This document shows, piece after piece, positions 1 to 9,274 of a DNA stretch of 64,000 nt. Under the pieces are notes generated by a model that saw nothing but the letters and a program-made list of their open reading frames with translations, made no database searches and had not been told where the DNA came from. The stretch spans positions 60,177-124,176 of the forward strand of contig JAQGJK010000002.1 in assembly GCA_028290665.1 (NCBI GenBank). Reading direction: 5' to 3'. Position 1 is the stretch's first letter. Every line of letters begins with the position of its first letter. This stretch comes from Devosia sp. GTDB lineage: Bacteria; Pseudomonadota; Alphaproteobacteria; Rhizobiales; Devosiaceae. The translations under genes were made by a program, and so were the position numbers.

Positions 1-182
1 GCAAAGAATATCCGCAGCACTGTCGCTGCGATGATGCCGATGAGGATAGCCTTCTTACGCACGTCGGAGGCGAGCCCCGCCGCCGCGAGGCCGATGACCA
101 CGGCATTATCGCCGGCCAGCACCAGGTCGATGAGAATGACCTGCCCGAGCGCGGTGAGGAAGCTGAGGTCAAAACCAAACAT
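1..182 (-). CDS. TerC/YjbE-family integral membrane protein (N-terminal part)
   Basis: The gene runs off the left edge, so only its first 60 codons are present. The start is the ATG at 182. The translation begins MFGFDLSFLTALGQVILIDL and continues LVLAGDNAVVIGLAAAGL. The DLVLAGDNAVVIG segment, with its acidic residue and Asn inside a membrane helix, is characteristic of the TerC family (tellurium resistance/YjbE/YkoY/Alx), whose better studied members export manganese. A charged loop (SDVRKKA) follows, then a second helix. Substrate and length cannot be judged from the fragment. No Mn-sensing yybP-ykoY leader is recognisable upstream. Family assignment is firm and function is inferred. Confidence 0.85.
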   Translation of the reverse strand, partial: MFGFDLSFLTALGQVILIDLVLAGDNAVVIGLAAAGLASDVRKKAILIGIIAATVLRIFF

Positions 183-538
183 CTGCGGGAGACTCCATCG
201 AACGGCGCGGGGGCGCTACGCGGCACGTCGGCAGCACTGCGCTATATGGGGCGTTTTCAGCAGCCTGTTAACCCCGCCCCAGCACCAAATCCCCGACAAA
301 ACCGCGAATTCCTGCGGCAAATCGCGCCGGCCGGTGGCAGCGGGTCAGCGGGTTGCGTCCGCCACGAGAAAATGCACCACGCAACATCTCCGTCGCGAGA
401 CCCACAACCTAGTTTTCAGGAACTGATCGCTGCCTCTAGGCTCGATCCAACCAAGCTGCGCCAATTGCCGTCACTGCCAACGCCGTCGCCCCAGCGACAT
501 CGGGAGTAACGTGGTTTGGCCAATGCGACGAACTATCC
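183..538. other. intergenic stretch between terC-like gene and RTX gene
   Basis: This is a 356-bp gap. It holds the candidate TerC promoter and the region downstream of the RTX gene. Two short overlapping plus-strand reading frames cross it, but they lack homology cues, natural composition and ribosome sites. I see no RNA gene or convincing terminator in it. Confidence 0.5.
243..271 (-). promoter_or_regulatory. candidate promoter for the TerC-family gene
   Basis: On the minus strand TTAACA (271-266) and CATATA (248-243) are separated by 17 nt, about 60 nt upstream of the TerC start. Match to sigma-70 boxes is moderate. Confidence 0.35.
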
Positions 539-2068
539 CTACAACAGGATATCCGCCGCACGGATCGCAATCAGGCCGGTCAATTGAATCTCGAACTCGG
601 CCGCTGCATCGTTGTCGGTGCTGATCTGGATCACTGTCCGGTCGTTCACCGTGCCCGCCTCATTGACCGCAGTCCAGCGGACTTGCCCCGCCCCGCTGAA
701 GGCTGCTCCTCCAACATAGGCGAGGCGCTGTTCGCCATCGACGACAAAATTGGCATCACCAAAATACTCCAGTGAAATCTTGTCGCCTTGTAGCTTGTTG
801 AAATCGATGATGACGTCACGCTTTCCTATGCCGACGCCACTGTCGTCTAGCCCGTTAAAGAAAAACCGATCGGCTCCACCCCGTCCCTCGAGCGTATCTA
901 CGCCGCCGTACCCGGTAAGCCAGTTTTCGAAGCTGTTGCCACGCAGCACGTCGGCAAGCTGCGCTCCATCGATATCTTCCATGTTTTCGGCTTGCTCAAC
1001 GTGTCCGAAGCCATCGTTGAGAACTTCGTGACCGAAACGTTCCAGATCGACGTCCACGCCAACGTCGCCGCCGAACTGGCTATTGCGCCAGAATGTCAGG
1101 AGATCGTAGCCATCCTTGCCGTTGTAGGTGTCAGTTCCAGCGCCACCGTAGAAAGTCTCCGAGCCGCTGTGGCCGACAAATTGGTCCCCGGCGGCCGTGC
1201 CAACGACGCCGTCGATATCGGTGAATGCATCTCGGGTCCCAAACCCATCAAACACGCCTCCGGTCCGGAAGTTTATGACAATCCCCTTGCCGCCGCCATA
1301 GGTGATGTCTTGCGAGTAATCGAGCCAGTCGAAACCGCCATTGCCGTCATAAGTATCCCTGCCGCGTAGCCCGAGAAAGGTCTCGTCGGCAGCGCTGCCC
1401 GTGAATACATCGGCCAGCCTCGATCCCTCGTAAATCTCGAACCCGGTGATCGTATCTATGCCACCCCATGGCGAAGCAACTGTACCCAACTCGACATTTA
1501 GGGTGATGCCCCTGGTTGCCGACCCACTTCCGAATGAGTCTGTATAGCTTAGAGTATCATTGCCATCGCCGCCATGCATGGCGTTGCTACCTTGCGAGGC
1601 ATAGATGTAGTCATCGCCACCGAAACCATTCACCGTGTCGTCGCCGACATTTATGCCGGGCATTAGTTGATCGTCCGCCGCCGAGCCGTTGATGGTATCA
1701 TCTGCAGACTGCAACAACACCCAAGTATAGTAGGAGTCGCCTGGCTCGAATGACCCGTCTCGTCGCGTATAGCCGAAGGCAGCGAGGTACAAATCGGGAT
1801 AGTCGACCGCGAGACCCGTCGCACTGACCCAGGTTAGGCCGCCCTTACTGATCGACATCGCTGTAACGGTGCCATCCGAGGGCTGGCCGCCGAAACCATT
1901 ATACGTAAACCCGGTTCCAGACAGCGTAATTACATGCCCTGCAGCGGTAGTGTAACGCAATGTGGTAGCGTTGCGGAGCGTCACCGAACCCGTATCGCCC
2001 AACTGGAACAGGTCGCCGTACCAGTTATCCGAATAATCTACATTTGCAGTAACGTTGATTGTCGCCAA
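539..2068 (-). CDS. RTX (hemolysin-type calcium-binding repeat) secreted protein
   Basis: The protein is 509 residues. Residues 1-120 form a beta-rich, non-repeat N-terminal region without a signal peptide. From about residue 120 onward there are degenerate glycine-rich nonapeptides (GGDGNDTL, GGAGTDTY, GYGGVDTLEGRGGADRF). The C-terminal part (GGADRFFF...DVIIDFNKLQGDKISL) resembles the serralysin M10 C-terminal domain. The end, LIAIRAADILL, fits a type I secretion signal. No protease motif (HExxH) is present, so this looks like a structural or adhesive calcium-binding exoprotein. The start is TTG at 2068, chosen because GGGAGAC lies 7 nt upstream. No type I secretion ABC transporter genes are adjacent. 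Ca2+ binding is known for the repeats, and the role is unknown. Confidence 0.85.
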   Translation of the reverse strand: MATINVTANVDYSDNWYGDLFQLGDTGSVTLRNATTLRYTTAAGHVITLSGTGFTYNGFGGQPSDGTVTAMSISKGGLTWVSATGLAVDYPDLYLAAFGYTRRDGSFEPGDSYYTWVLLQSADDTINGSAADDQLMPGINVGDDTVNGFGGDDYIYASQGSNAMHGGDGNDTLSYTDSFGSGSATRGITLNVELGTVASPWGGIDTITGFEIYEGSRLADVFTGSAADETFLGLRGRDTYDGNGGFDWLDYSQDITYGGGKGIVINFRTGGVFDGFGTRDAFTDIDGVVGTAAGDQFVGHSGSETFYGGAGTDTYNGKDGYDLLTFWRNSQFGGDVGVDVDLERFGHEVLNDGFGHVEQAENMEDIDGAQLADVLRGNSFENWLTGYGGVDTLEGRGGADRFFFNGLDDSGVGIGKRDVIIDFNKLQGDKISLEYFGDANFVVDGEQRLAYVGGAAFSGAGQVRWTAVNEAGTVNDRTVIQISTDNDAAAEFEIQLTGLIAIRAADILL

Positions 2069-2295
2069 GATATGTCTCCCACTCCGCCAACTCAGGCATA
2101 TCGCAAGATCAGCCAGAGTCCAGCGTAGTGGTGCGGATTAGTCCAGTAGCCAACGACATGAGATGGAAAGTTTAAGCGACTAGCGCCGGGTTTCTGACTG
2201 GACCGTCAACAGTGACGTCCCAAGTGCCTGCGCCTGAAGCCGAAGTTTGCCGGCCTAGTCATGCGGACTGGCGGTCCGGCCTAATATTCCCATCG

Positions 2296-2319
2296 GGAAA
2301 ACGGACCGGCCAATCCGTT
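2296..2319 (-). terminator. intrinsic terminator after tRNA-Lys
   Basis: On the minus strand AACGGA and TCCGTT form a stem around an 8-nt loop (2319-2300). TTTTCC follows. It lies 16 nt downstream of the tRNA 3' end. Confidence 0.5.
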
Positions 2320-2334
2320 GATTTCATTCGGCCT

Positions 2335-2410
<76 letters not shown>

Positions 2411-2454
2411 TGGGCCGGCCGGGGACATAGCAAAGCCACCTCCCCCTGTCCAGT

Positions 2455-3405
2455 GTGCCATTCCGCCGGATTTGCGCTAAGGGGGAGTGCCGGGCCGGGT
2501 TGCCGTGTCTCGGCGCGACATTCCTGCCCGGCCTGACACGGAGAACCGCCCTGACGCCCGCCGATATTCTCTGGTTGCCCATCGATTGGCTGATCGTCAA
2601 TTCGGTGTGGATCATCGCCGCCATCGCCGTCGTGGTATTCGGAAATATGCTTTCCAAGCTTGCCGCGACCACAGTCAAGCGGTTGCTGCCGCACGCCTAT
2701 GGCGTCGACAAGAACTTCGCCCCGCTGCTGGCCCAGGTGGCCCGTTATGGCATCCTGGTGTTTGCCGTGGTGACCGCGCTCGGCTTCATCGGTGTACCCA
2801 ACACCTCGATCCTCGCAGTGCTCGGCGCCGGCGGGTTGGCCATAGCCCTCGCGCTCCAGAATACGCTCTCCAATATCGCGGCGGGGATCATGCTGATCTG
2901 GCAACGGCCCATCGCCATCGGCGAATACATCACGGGCGATTCGGTCGAAGGTGTCGTTATCGAGATCGGGCTGTTCGGAACTCGGTTGCGCTCGTCGAGC
3001 GGCCTGTTTGTGTTCACGCCTAACCAGAAGCTGTGGAATGGCGCCATCACCAACCACAGCCGGGAGCCGCGTCGGCGCATCCAGATTGAGTTGACAGTGC
3101 CCGACACCATCAACATCGCCCGAGCCCGCAAGGCTATGCTGCGCATCGCCACCAATGACAAACGCGTGCTGGTCGACCCGGCGCCGACGGTCCACGTTTC
3201 GGGCTTCACTACCGACAAGGTGACGCTGCAGCTGCGCGCCTGGGTATCGACCCCCGACTACGTTGCCGGCCTGCACGCCCTGACGGAAACCGCCAAGCTG
3301 GCGCTAAACAAGGAACTGGCTGGGGATGCAGGTTCGGGCAAGGCGGAAATCTCCGTCGTCACCGACCCGCATTCCAACACCGACGGCGCCCCTCAGGGCA
3401 GTTGA
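2455..3405 (+). CDS. small-conductance mechanosensitive channel family protein (MscS-like)
   Basis: This is an MscS-type protein. Two or three N-terminal helices (IDWLIVNSVWIIAAIAVVVF, YGILVFAVVTALGFIG) lead into the pore-lining helix (SILAVLGAGGLAIALALQNTLSNIAAGI). The beta domain (PIAIGEYITGDSVEGVVIEIG) and a mixed alpha/beta C-terminus follow. The family gates in response to membrane tension during osmotic downshock. The outermost in-frame start is GTG 2455, but it has no ribosome site and adds an unusual Cys/Arg-rich leader. A CTG at 2551 has GGAG 7 nt upstream and gives 284 residues, close to E. coli MscS (286), and a TTG at 2575 is also possible. The N-terminus is therefore uncertain while the family is clear. 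Confidence 0.85.
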   Translation: MPFRRICAKGECRAGLPCLGATFLPGLTRRTALTPADILWLPIDWLIVNSVWIIAAIAVVVFGNMLSKLAATTVKRLLPHAYGVDKNFAPLLAQVARYGILVFAVVTALGFIGVPNTSILAVLGAGGLAIALALQNTLSNIAAGIMLIWQRPIAIGEYITGDSVEGVVIEIGLFGTRLRSSSGLFVFTPNQKLWNGAITNHSREPRRRIQIELTVPDTINIARARKAMLRIATNDKRVLVDPAPTVHVSGFTTDKVTLQLRAWVSTPDYVAGLHALTETAKLALNKELAGDAGSGKAEISVVTDPHSNTDGAPQGS

Positions 3406-3452
3406 AGTAACAGAAGCCGCAGTCGCGCCGCGGCCTCCTCGAATGCAAAAAG

Positions 3453-4097
3453 TCAGGCGTGGCCGTCGAGGCCCTTGAACGCTTCGGCGCCCCAGATCTG
3501 CTCGACCTGGTAATTCTTGCCGCAGCCTTCACGATAACGCGCGTAATGCTGCGCCCGGGTCAGGCCGTTGCCCAGCAGGTCGGTGCCCTTCCAGAAATCC
3601 TGATGATAGGCTTCGGCCGGCCAAAAGGTGGGGGCCATGGCGATTATTGTCGCAACCGGCGAGCCCAGTTCACCGGCGACCTTGGCCTTCTCCGCCTCGG
3701 CCTGCTGCAGTTCCTCGGGCGTCCCCGCATAGATCGCGGTGGTGTAGCTCTCGCCGAAATCACAGAACTGCCCGTTCGCCTCGATCGGATCGATCAGGTG
3801 GAAATAGGTCTCCAGCAGCGTCTCGTAGCTGGTGACGCTCGGATCATAGGTCACCATCACCGCCTCGCGATGGCCGGTGGTTTCCGTCACGACCTGCTCA
3901 TAGGTCGGGTTGTCGACAGTGCCGCCGATGTAGCCGGAAGTCGTGCTCAGCACGCCCGGCGCATGGTCGAAATCGCTTTCGATCGACCAGAAGCACCCGC
4001 CGGCAAAAATCGCCACGGCGGTGTCCTGCGCCTGCGCACCGGCGGTAAACGCGGCACCCGCTGCAACAACAGCCACCGCAAACCTGGTCTTCTTCAT
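3453..4097 (-). CDS. msrA: peptide methionine (S)-S-oxide reductase, exported
   Basis: The protein is 214 residues. A signal peptide (MKKTRFAVAV, then an alanine-rich core ending AQA-QD near residue 23) directs it to the periplasm. The catalytic motif GGCFWS places the nucleophilic Cys at residue 35. GYIGGTVDNPTYEQV and HREAVMVTYDP are standard MsrA blocks. A further Cys lies near the C-terminus (REGCGKNY) and could act in resolution. MsrA reduces the S-epimer of methionine sulfoxide in oxidised proteins. The start ATG 4097 is preferred over a longer frame because GGGAGA lies just upstream and the signal peptide begins there. It is divergent from the TetR gene, and the operator-like palindrome lies in the shared 218-bp spacer. 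Confidence 0.95.
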   Translation of the reverse strand: MKKTRFAVAVVAAGAAFTAGAQAQDTAVAIFAGGCFWSIESDFDHAPGVLSTTSGYIGGTVDNPTYEQVVTETTGHREAVMVTYDPSVTSYETLLETYFHLIDPIEANGQFCDFGESYTTAIYAGTPEELQQAEAEKAKVAGELGSPVATIIAMAPTFWPAEAYHQDFWKGTDLLGNGLTRAQHYARYREGCGKNYQVEQIWGAEAFKGLDGHA

Positions 4098-4262
4098 TCT
4101 GATCTCCCATCCATTCGGCCCTGCACATGTGTGCATCGCGCCGGTCACGCTCAACACAACAATACGTCAGCCTCGTCCGAATAGTTACACCTGGGTGAAG
4201 CATTCACGGAGGGGTGAGAAATTTCCCGGGTTACCGCCCGGCGCCTCAACCGCCAGTCCCAC

Positions 4263-4291
4263 TTGCACCGTACCGAACGTTACGGTACACC
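4263..4291 (+). promoter_or_regulatory. candidate promoter with TetR-type operator
   Basis: TTGCAC (4263-4268) and TACACC (4286-4291) are 17 nt apart. The inverted repeat GTACCG-N7-CGGTAC (4270-4288) fills the spacer. An operator between the -35 and -10 boxes, just upstream of a TetR gene, suggests autorepression, possibly reaching the divergent msrA. Confidence 0.55.
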
Positions 4292-4315
4292 GCACTTCGC
4301 CGCAGGAACCGCCCG

Positions 4316-6008
<1,693 letters not shown>

Positions 6009-6039
6009 TCTCGACGCTCTAACACTTCGACCGCGACTC

Positions 6040-6068
6040 AAAGGGGCCATTTGGCCCCTTTGTTATTT
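6040..6068 (+). terminator. intrinsic terminator of ilvC
   Basis: AAAGGGGCC-ATTT-GGCCCCTTT (6040-6061) is a perfect 9-bp stem followed by GTTATTT. It overlaps the last codons of the convergent DUF1003 gene, and its A-rich opposite flank suggests it works in both directions. Confidence 0.9.
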
Positions 6069-6524
6069 AGTCGTTGCTTGTTCCCCGGCCAGCCGTTCCT
6101 TGGTCAACACTTCGAGCAACCCGATCAGCCGGGCGATATCCTGCTCGCGCAACAGGTCGATCTTCTGGTGCAATGTCCCGATATCGAGCTCGGCCCGCAG
6201 GTTTACGTCATAGTCGAGCTGCGCCTTGTGCCGGTCGATATCGGATTGCCGGTTCTGCGCCATCATGATGATGGGCGCGGTGAACGCCGCCTGGAACGAC
6301 AGCACCAAGTTGAGCAGGATGAACGGGTACGGATCCCAGTGCTGCAACCAGGCGATGCTGTTGCACACCAGCCAGATGAACAGCAGCAGCGACTGGATCA
6401 GGATGAACCGCCACGAGCCGACGATGCTGGCGATGCGATCCGACGCGCTTTCCCCCAGCGTTCGAGCCTCGAGATGCGGACTTTGATCGATCAGGCTGAA
6501 ATCACTCGGCGACGGTGTTCGCAT
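6063..6524 (-). CDS. DUF1003 family membrane protein
   Basis: The protein is 153 residues from ATG 6524, which has AGGAG upstream. It has a soluble N-terminus and two transmembrane helices (SWRFILIQSLLLFIWLVCNS and PFILLNLVLSFQAAFTAPII). A conserved cytoplasmic block follows (MMAQNRQSDIDRHKAQLDYDVNLRAELDIGTLH). The MMAQNRQ...DR...A..DY.VN..AE signature is diagnostic of DUF1003. The biochemical function is not known. The C-terminal helix is charged and may form a coiled coil. The stop codon lies inside the ilvC terminator. Confidence 0.9.
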   Translation of the reverse strand: MRTPSPSDFSLIDQSPHLEARTLGESASDRIASIVGSWRFILIQSLLLFIWLVCNSIAWLQHWDPYPFILLNLVLSFQAAFTAPIIMMAQNRQSDIDRHKAQLDYDVNLRAELDIGTLHQKIDLLREQDIARLIGLLEVLTKERLAGEQATTK

Positions 6525-6653
6525 GGGGCTCCTCGCTTCTGCTGTGGCAGGTGATCGGCCGCCATTGCCGGGCAGGCAAGGCAAATCGACGGCACTTCAA
6601 AAGCACAGGGCCCCGAACCGGTCGGGGCCTCGCAGGAGTTTCGGTGATGTCGC

Positions 6654-6824
6654 TCAGCGCAGGCGTGCTGCCTTCGGATGCCCGAGGCTATCGCCACGGG
6701 CGATCTGCGACAGGTCGAAATGGTTGAGGCCGATGTCCTGCAGCAGATAAGCGGGCATCGACTGCAGCTGGCGCAGCGTGCGCTGGCGAGCGGAATGGCG
6801 GAAATAGCTGGTCAGGATGTTCAT
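6654..6824 (-). CDS. DUF1127 small basic protein
   Basis: The protein is 56 residues from ATG 6824, the start of a much better framed product than the longer upstream reading frame. The pattern RQRTLRQLQSMPAYLLQDIGLNHFDL matches the DUF1127 (YjiS-like) core, R..L..L....L.DIGL...D. These short Arg-rich proteins are abundant in Hyphomicrobiales and some have been tied to RNA binding and phosphate or stress physiology. Here it stands alone, divergent from the GFA gene. Confidence 0.85.
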   Translation of the reverse strand: MNILTSYFRHSARQRTLRQLQSMPAYLLQDIGLNHFDLSQIARGDSLGHPKAARLR

Positions 6825-6945
6825 GTGGAAAGCCCTCGAAACTGAATGGCAGCCCCCGGCCGCCGTGTTGAGCGCCGTTCTAGCGTTAGGCGATGAACCA
6901 TTGCTGAATGCATCCGTCATCCTTGCGCGGCGTCCGGCAAAGGCT

Positions 6946-7482
6946 ATGGTGCAGCGCGAATTCGGGGGGTGGAACGTGCCGAAACTGCCAGAGTTTCCGG
7001 TCGAGGGCGGGTGCCTCTGCGGCGTGGTCCGCTACGAGCTGACCGCCGGTCCGCTTGGCGTGTATAACTGCCACTGCAAGGATTGCCAGCGCCTCACCGG
7101 TTCGGCTTACGGCATGTCGATGCCGATGCCGAAGTCTTCCTTGAAGCACCTTTCCGGCGCCCTTCGCCGCGTCGAGAAGATTGCCGACAGCGGCCGTAAG
7201 GCAGTGATGGTCTCCTGCGCCGCCTGCGGCTCCTTCCTCTGGAACGAGCCGGTCTCGACGCCCGAGACTATCGTCCTGAAGCCCGGTTCGCTCGACGATG
7301 GCAGTTGGGTCATCCCGATCGGCAACATCTGGACTGACCGCGCTGCTCCGGGCGTTCATATCGACGTCGCGCTGGTCAATATTCTCGGCCAGCCCGCCGA
7401 CCGCCAGCCGCTCTACGACGCCTGGACCAAACATTTGAACCAAGGAAACCAACCGTGGACCGTCTTGAGGAAATCGCGCTGA
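6946..7482 (+). CDS. GFA (CENP-V/glutathione-dependent formaldehyde-activating) family zinc protein
   Basis: The protein is 178 residues from ATG 6946. A GTG at 6976, preceded by GGGGGGTGG, is an equally likely start and begins right before the conserved domain. The Cys ligands typical of the fold are present: GGCLCGVVRYEL, YNCHCKDCQRLTG and SCAACGSFLW. The fold binds structural zinc. Formaldehyde activation has been questioned for the family, so enzymatic activity is not assigned. The end overlaps the following gene by 28 nt, implying translational coupling. Confidence 0.88.
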   Translation: MVQREFGGWNVPKLPEFPVEGGCLCGVVRYELTAGPLGVYNCHCKDCQRLTGSAYGMSMPMPKSSLKHLSGALRRVEKIADSGRKAVMVSCAACGSFLWNEPVSTPETIVLKPGSLDDGSWVIPIGNIWTDRAAPGVHIDVALVNILGQPADRQPLYDAWTKHLNQGNQPWTVLRKSR

Positions 7483-7949
7483 TCAAGGCGCAGGAGCAGG
7501 GACTCGAACTCGCCGCCTTCGACGAAACCGTGGCTTTCGCCATCGGCGCTTCGATCCATGCGCGCGCGCTCGCCGAAAACCTCAGCCTCATCGTCGATAT
7601 CCGCACCTGGGACCGGCCGCTGTTTTATGCTGCGACGCCCGGCACCAGTGGCGACAACCAGCACTGGGCGCGCCGCAAGGTCTACATCGTCCAGCGCGTC
7701 AACAAATCCAGTCTCCGCGCCATGCTCGAAAACAATGGCGAGCGTTATTACCCGGCCGATCGCGGCCATGATCCGCTGGCCTACGCCCTTCACGGCGGCG
7801 CGTTTCCCATCAAGGTCGCCGGCGTTGGCACCATCGGCGCTCTCGCCGTGTCGGGCTTGAAGGAACGCGACGATCACGCCGTCGCCGTCGAGGCGCTGTG
7901 CGATCATCTCGGCATCGACCGCGCCCGCTTCGCCATCCCAAAATCCTGA
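7455..7949 (+). CDS. UPF0303 / heme-degrading-domain (HbpS/GlcG-like) protein
   Basis: The protein is 164 residues starting at GTG 7455 with AAGGAAACC ahead of it, inside the end of the GFA gene. The sequence (LALIKAQEQGLEL-type N-terminus, VAFAIGASIHARAL, VDIRTW, HGGAFPIKV, VGTIGALAVSGLKERDDH) matches the UPF0303 family with a GlcG/HbpS-like fold. Members are small soluble proteins of uncertain function, and some relatives bind heme. The overlap with the GFA gene suggests the two act together. Confidence 0.85.
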   Translation: MDRLEEIALIKAQEQGLELAAFDETVAFAIGASIHARALAENLSLIVDIRTWDRPLFYAATPGTSGDNQHWARRKVYIVQRVNKSSLRAMLENNGERYYPADRGHDPLAYALHGGAFPIKVAGVGTIGALAVSGLKERDDHAVAVEALCDHLGIDRARFAIPKS

Positions 7950-8013
7950 GCAGGACCCGCAGCGTCGGCTTGACGTGGGCATGGTGAATCGCGACTGCTG
8001 ACTTGGCAGACGG

Positions 8014-8034
8014 TCGCGGCTGGCGGAGCCGCGA
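8014..8034. other. perfect hairpin upstream of the PhzF gene
   Basis: TCGCGGCT-GGCGG-AGCCGCGA is an 8-bp perfect stem with a 5-nt loop, 40 nt before the PhzF start. No T-run follows, so it is not a standard terminator. Confidence 0.5.
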
Positions 8035-8073
8035 TTGGAGCGTCAACTCCGGCTGCGCCAGAGGCCTGTTGCG

Positions 8074-8964
8074 ATGAAACTTCCCTATCTGTTGCTCGAT
8101 GTGTTCACCGAGCGGCCGCTGAGCGGCAACCCTCTCGCAGTCGTCCCCGAGGCCGAGGGCCTGCTCGATGGCGAATTGCAGGCCATCGCCCGCGAGTTCA
8201 ACCTGTCGGAGACGATTTTCTTCACCAAGGCCAAGTCGGAGCGCAACGCCACCGGCATCCGCATTTTCACCCCGGCAGTCGAATTGCCGTTTGCCGGCCA
8301 CCCGACAGTCGGCGCCGCCGTGGTGATCGGCCTCCGCGATCGGCTGCAGATCGTGCGGCTCGAAGGCAAGGTCGGGCTGATCACCTCGGTTGTCGAGTCG
8401 GTGAGCAAGACCGCCGCCAAGGCCGTGTTCGGCCTGCCCCGGTTGCCCGAACGCATTGGCGATGCGCCGTCCGACAAGGCCATTGCCCGCGCTCTCGGGC
8501 TCGAAGACGCCGACATCGGCTGTGATCAGCTCCGCCCGGCGATGTATTCGGCCGGTAACCCGTTCTACCTCGTGCCCGTGCGCAATGCCGCCGCCCTCGC
8601 CCGCGTCAAGCCGCTGGGCGGCGTCTGGGCGCTGACCTTTCCCGAGGCGCGCCAGTCGGTTTACATTTTCACTGCCACGCCCGAAGAACCCAAAAACGCC
8701 TACGCCGCGCGCATGTTTGCGCCCGGCATGGGGCTCGGCGAAGACCCCGGCACCGGCGCAGCAGCGGCAGCGCTGATCGGTCTGCTCTCGGACACGTTCG
8801 AACAACCCGACGGTCAACGCGAACTGGCAATTCGCCAGGGCACCGAGATGGGTCGCCCGTGCCGCATCCTGATGCAGATCCGCAAGCAGAACGGCGTGCT
8901 AACCCACGGTGGTATCGGTGGCCACGCGGTCATCATCGGCGAAGGCGCCCTGAACCTCGGCTGA
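8074..8964 (+). CDS. PhzF-family isomerase-like protein
   Basis: The protein is 296 residues from ATG 8074. The PhzF hallmarks are LDVFTERPLSGNPLAVV near the N-terminus, the catalytic Glu of NLSETIFF at residue 46, FTPAVELPFAGHPTVG, and ARMFAPGMGLGEDPGTGAA in the second half. The family has a diaminopimelate-epimerase fold and catalyses cofactor-free proton shifts. Apart from PhzF itself, substrates are mostly unknown. No phenazine genes are near, so this is a generic paralogue. Confidence 0.9.
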   Translation: MKLPYLLLDVFTERPLSGNPLAVVPEAEGLLDGELQAIAREFNLSETIFFTKAKSERNATGIRIFTPAVELPFAGHPTVGAAVVIGLRDRLQIVRLEGKVGLITSVVESVSKTAAKAVFGLPRLPERIGDAPSDKAIARALGLEDADIGCDQLRPAMYSAGNPFYLVPVRNAAALARVKPLGGVWALTFPEARQSVYIFTATPEEPKNAYAARMFAPGMGLGEDPGTGAAAAALIGLLSDTFEQPDGQRELAIRQGTEMGRPCRILMQIRKQNGVLTHGGIGGHAVIIGEGALNLG

Positions 8965-9005
8965 CGCCGCTGCCAACCCTGTTGCGCGCTCACGAATTTG
9001 CGCGC

Positions 9006-9161
9006 ATGGTGTCCATCTATCGGCGTTCCGGATTTCTCTTCATGCAGCGCACACGCGCCATTGCCATCGCGGCCCAGCAGGAAGCCTTCAAGGCTCGGCT
9101 GGTGTTTGCCTCGGGCCTGCTGCTGCTGAGCGCCCTGCTCCTCCTTCTTATCAGCCCCTGA
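9006..9161 (+). CDS. small Leu-rich ORF upstream of leuA (leader peptide or small membrane protein)
   Basis: The frame encodes 51 residues from ATG 9006, or 39 from ATG 9042. The final 20 codons read ASGLLLLSALLLLLISP-stop, with nine Leu codons of four kinds. It ends 113 nt before leuA on the same strand. Two readings are possible: a leucine-sensing leader, or a one-helix membrane protein. Neither start has a clear ribosome site, and no U-run terminator follows, so the leader reading is tentative. Confidence 0.45.
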   Translation: MVSIYRRSGFLFMQRTRAIAIAAQQEAFKARLVFASGLLLLSALLLLLISP

Positions 9162-9229
9162 GTACCGGCGGCTCGCTTAAGCGGGCGGGTGGTCAGGGGA
9201 CGCGACGGGCCAACCGAACACTTCAATGT

Positions 9230-9258
9230 GCGGCCGAGCGGGCTATTGCCCCAGCCGC
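9230..9258 (+). promoter_or_regulatory. two-tier hairpin before the leuA ribosome site
   Basis: GCGGC (9230-9234) pairs with GCCGC (9254-9258), enclosing the GGGC-TATT-GCCC hairpin (9240-9251). The structure ends 6 nt before GGACGAG, the likely leuA ribosome site. It could modulate translation, but there is no terminator tract. Confidence 0.35.
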
Positions 9259-9274
9259 CTGATGGACGAGACAC

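Noticed and set aside
183..300. Mn2+-sensing yybP-ykoY riboswitch upstream of the TerC gene
   Set aside because: Such riboswitches accompany TerC-type genes, but none of the conserved loops can be found here.
3416..3434. Stem GCCGC/GCGGC between the MscS and msrA genes as a terminator
   Set aside because: Only five pairs and no T-run on either strand.
9162..9274. Rho-independent attenuator terminator between the Leu-rich ORF and leuA
   Set aside because: Stem-loops exist but no T-run follows any of them, so a classical terminator cannot be claimed.
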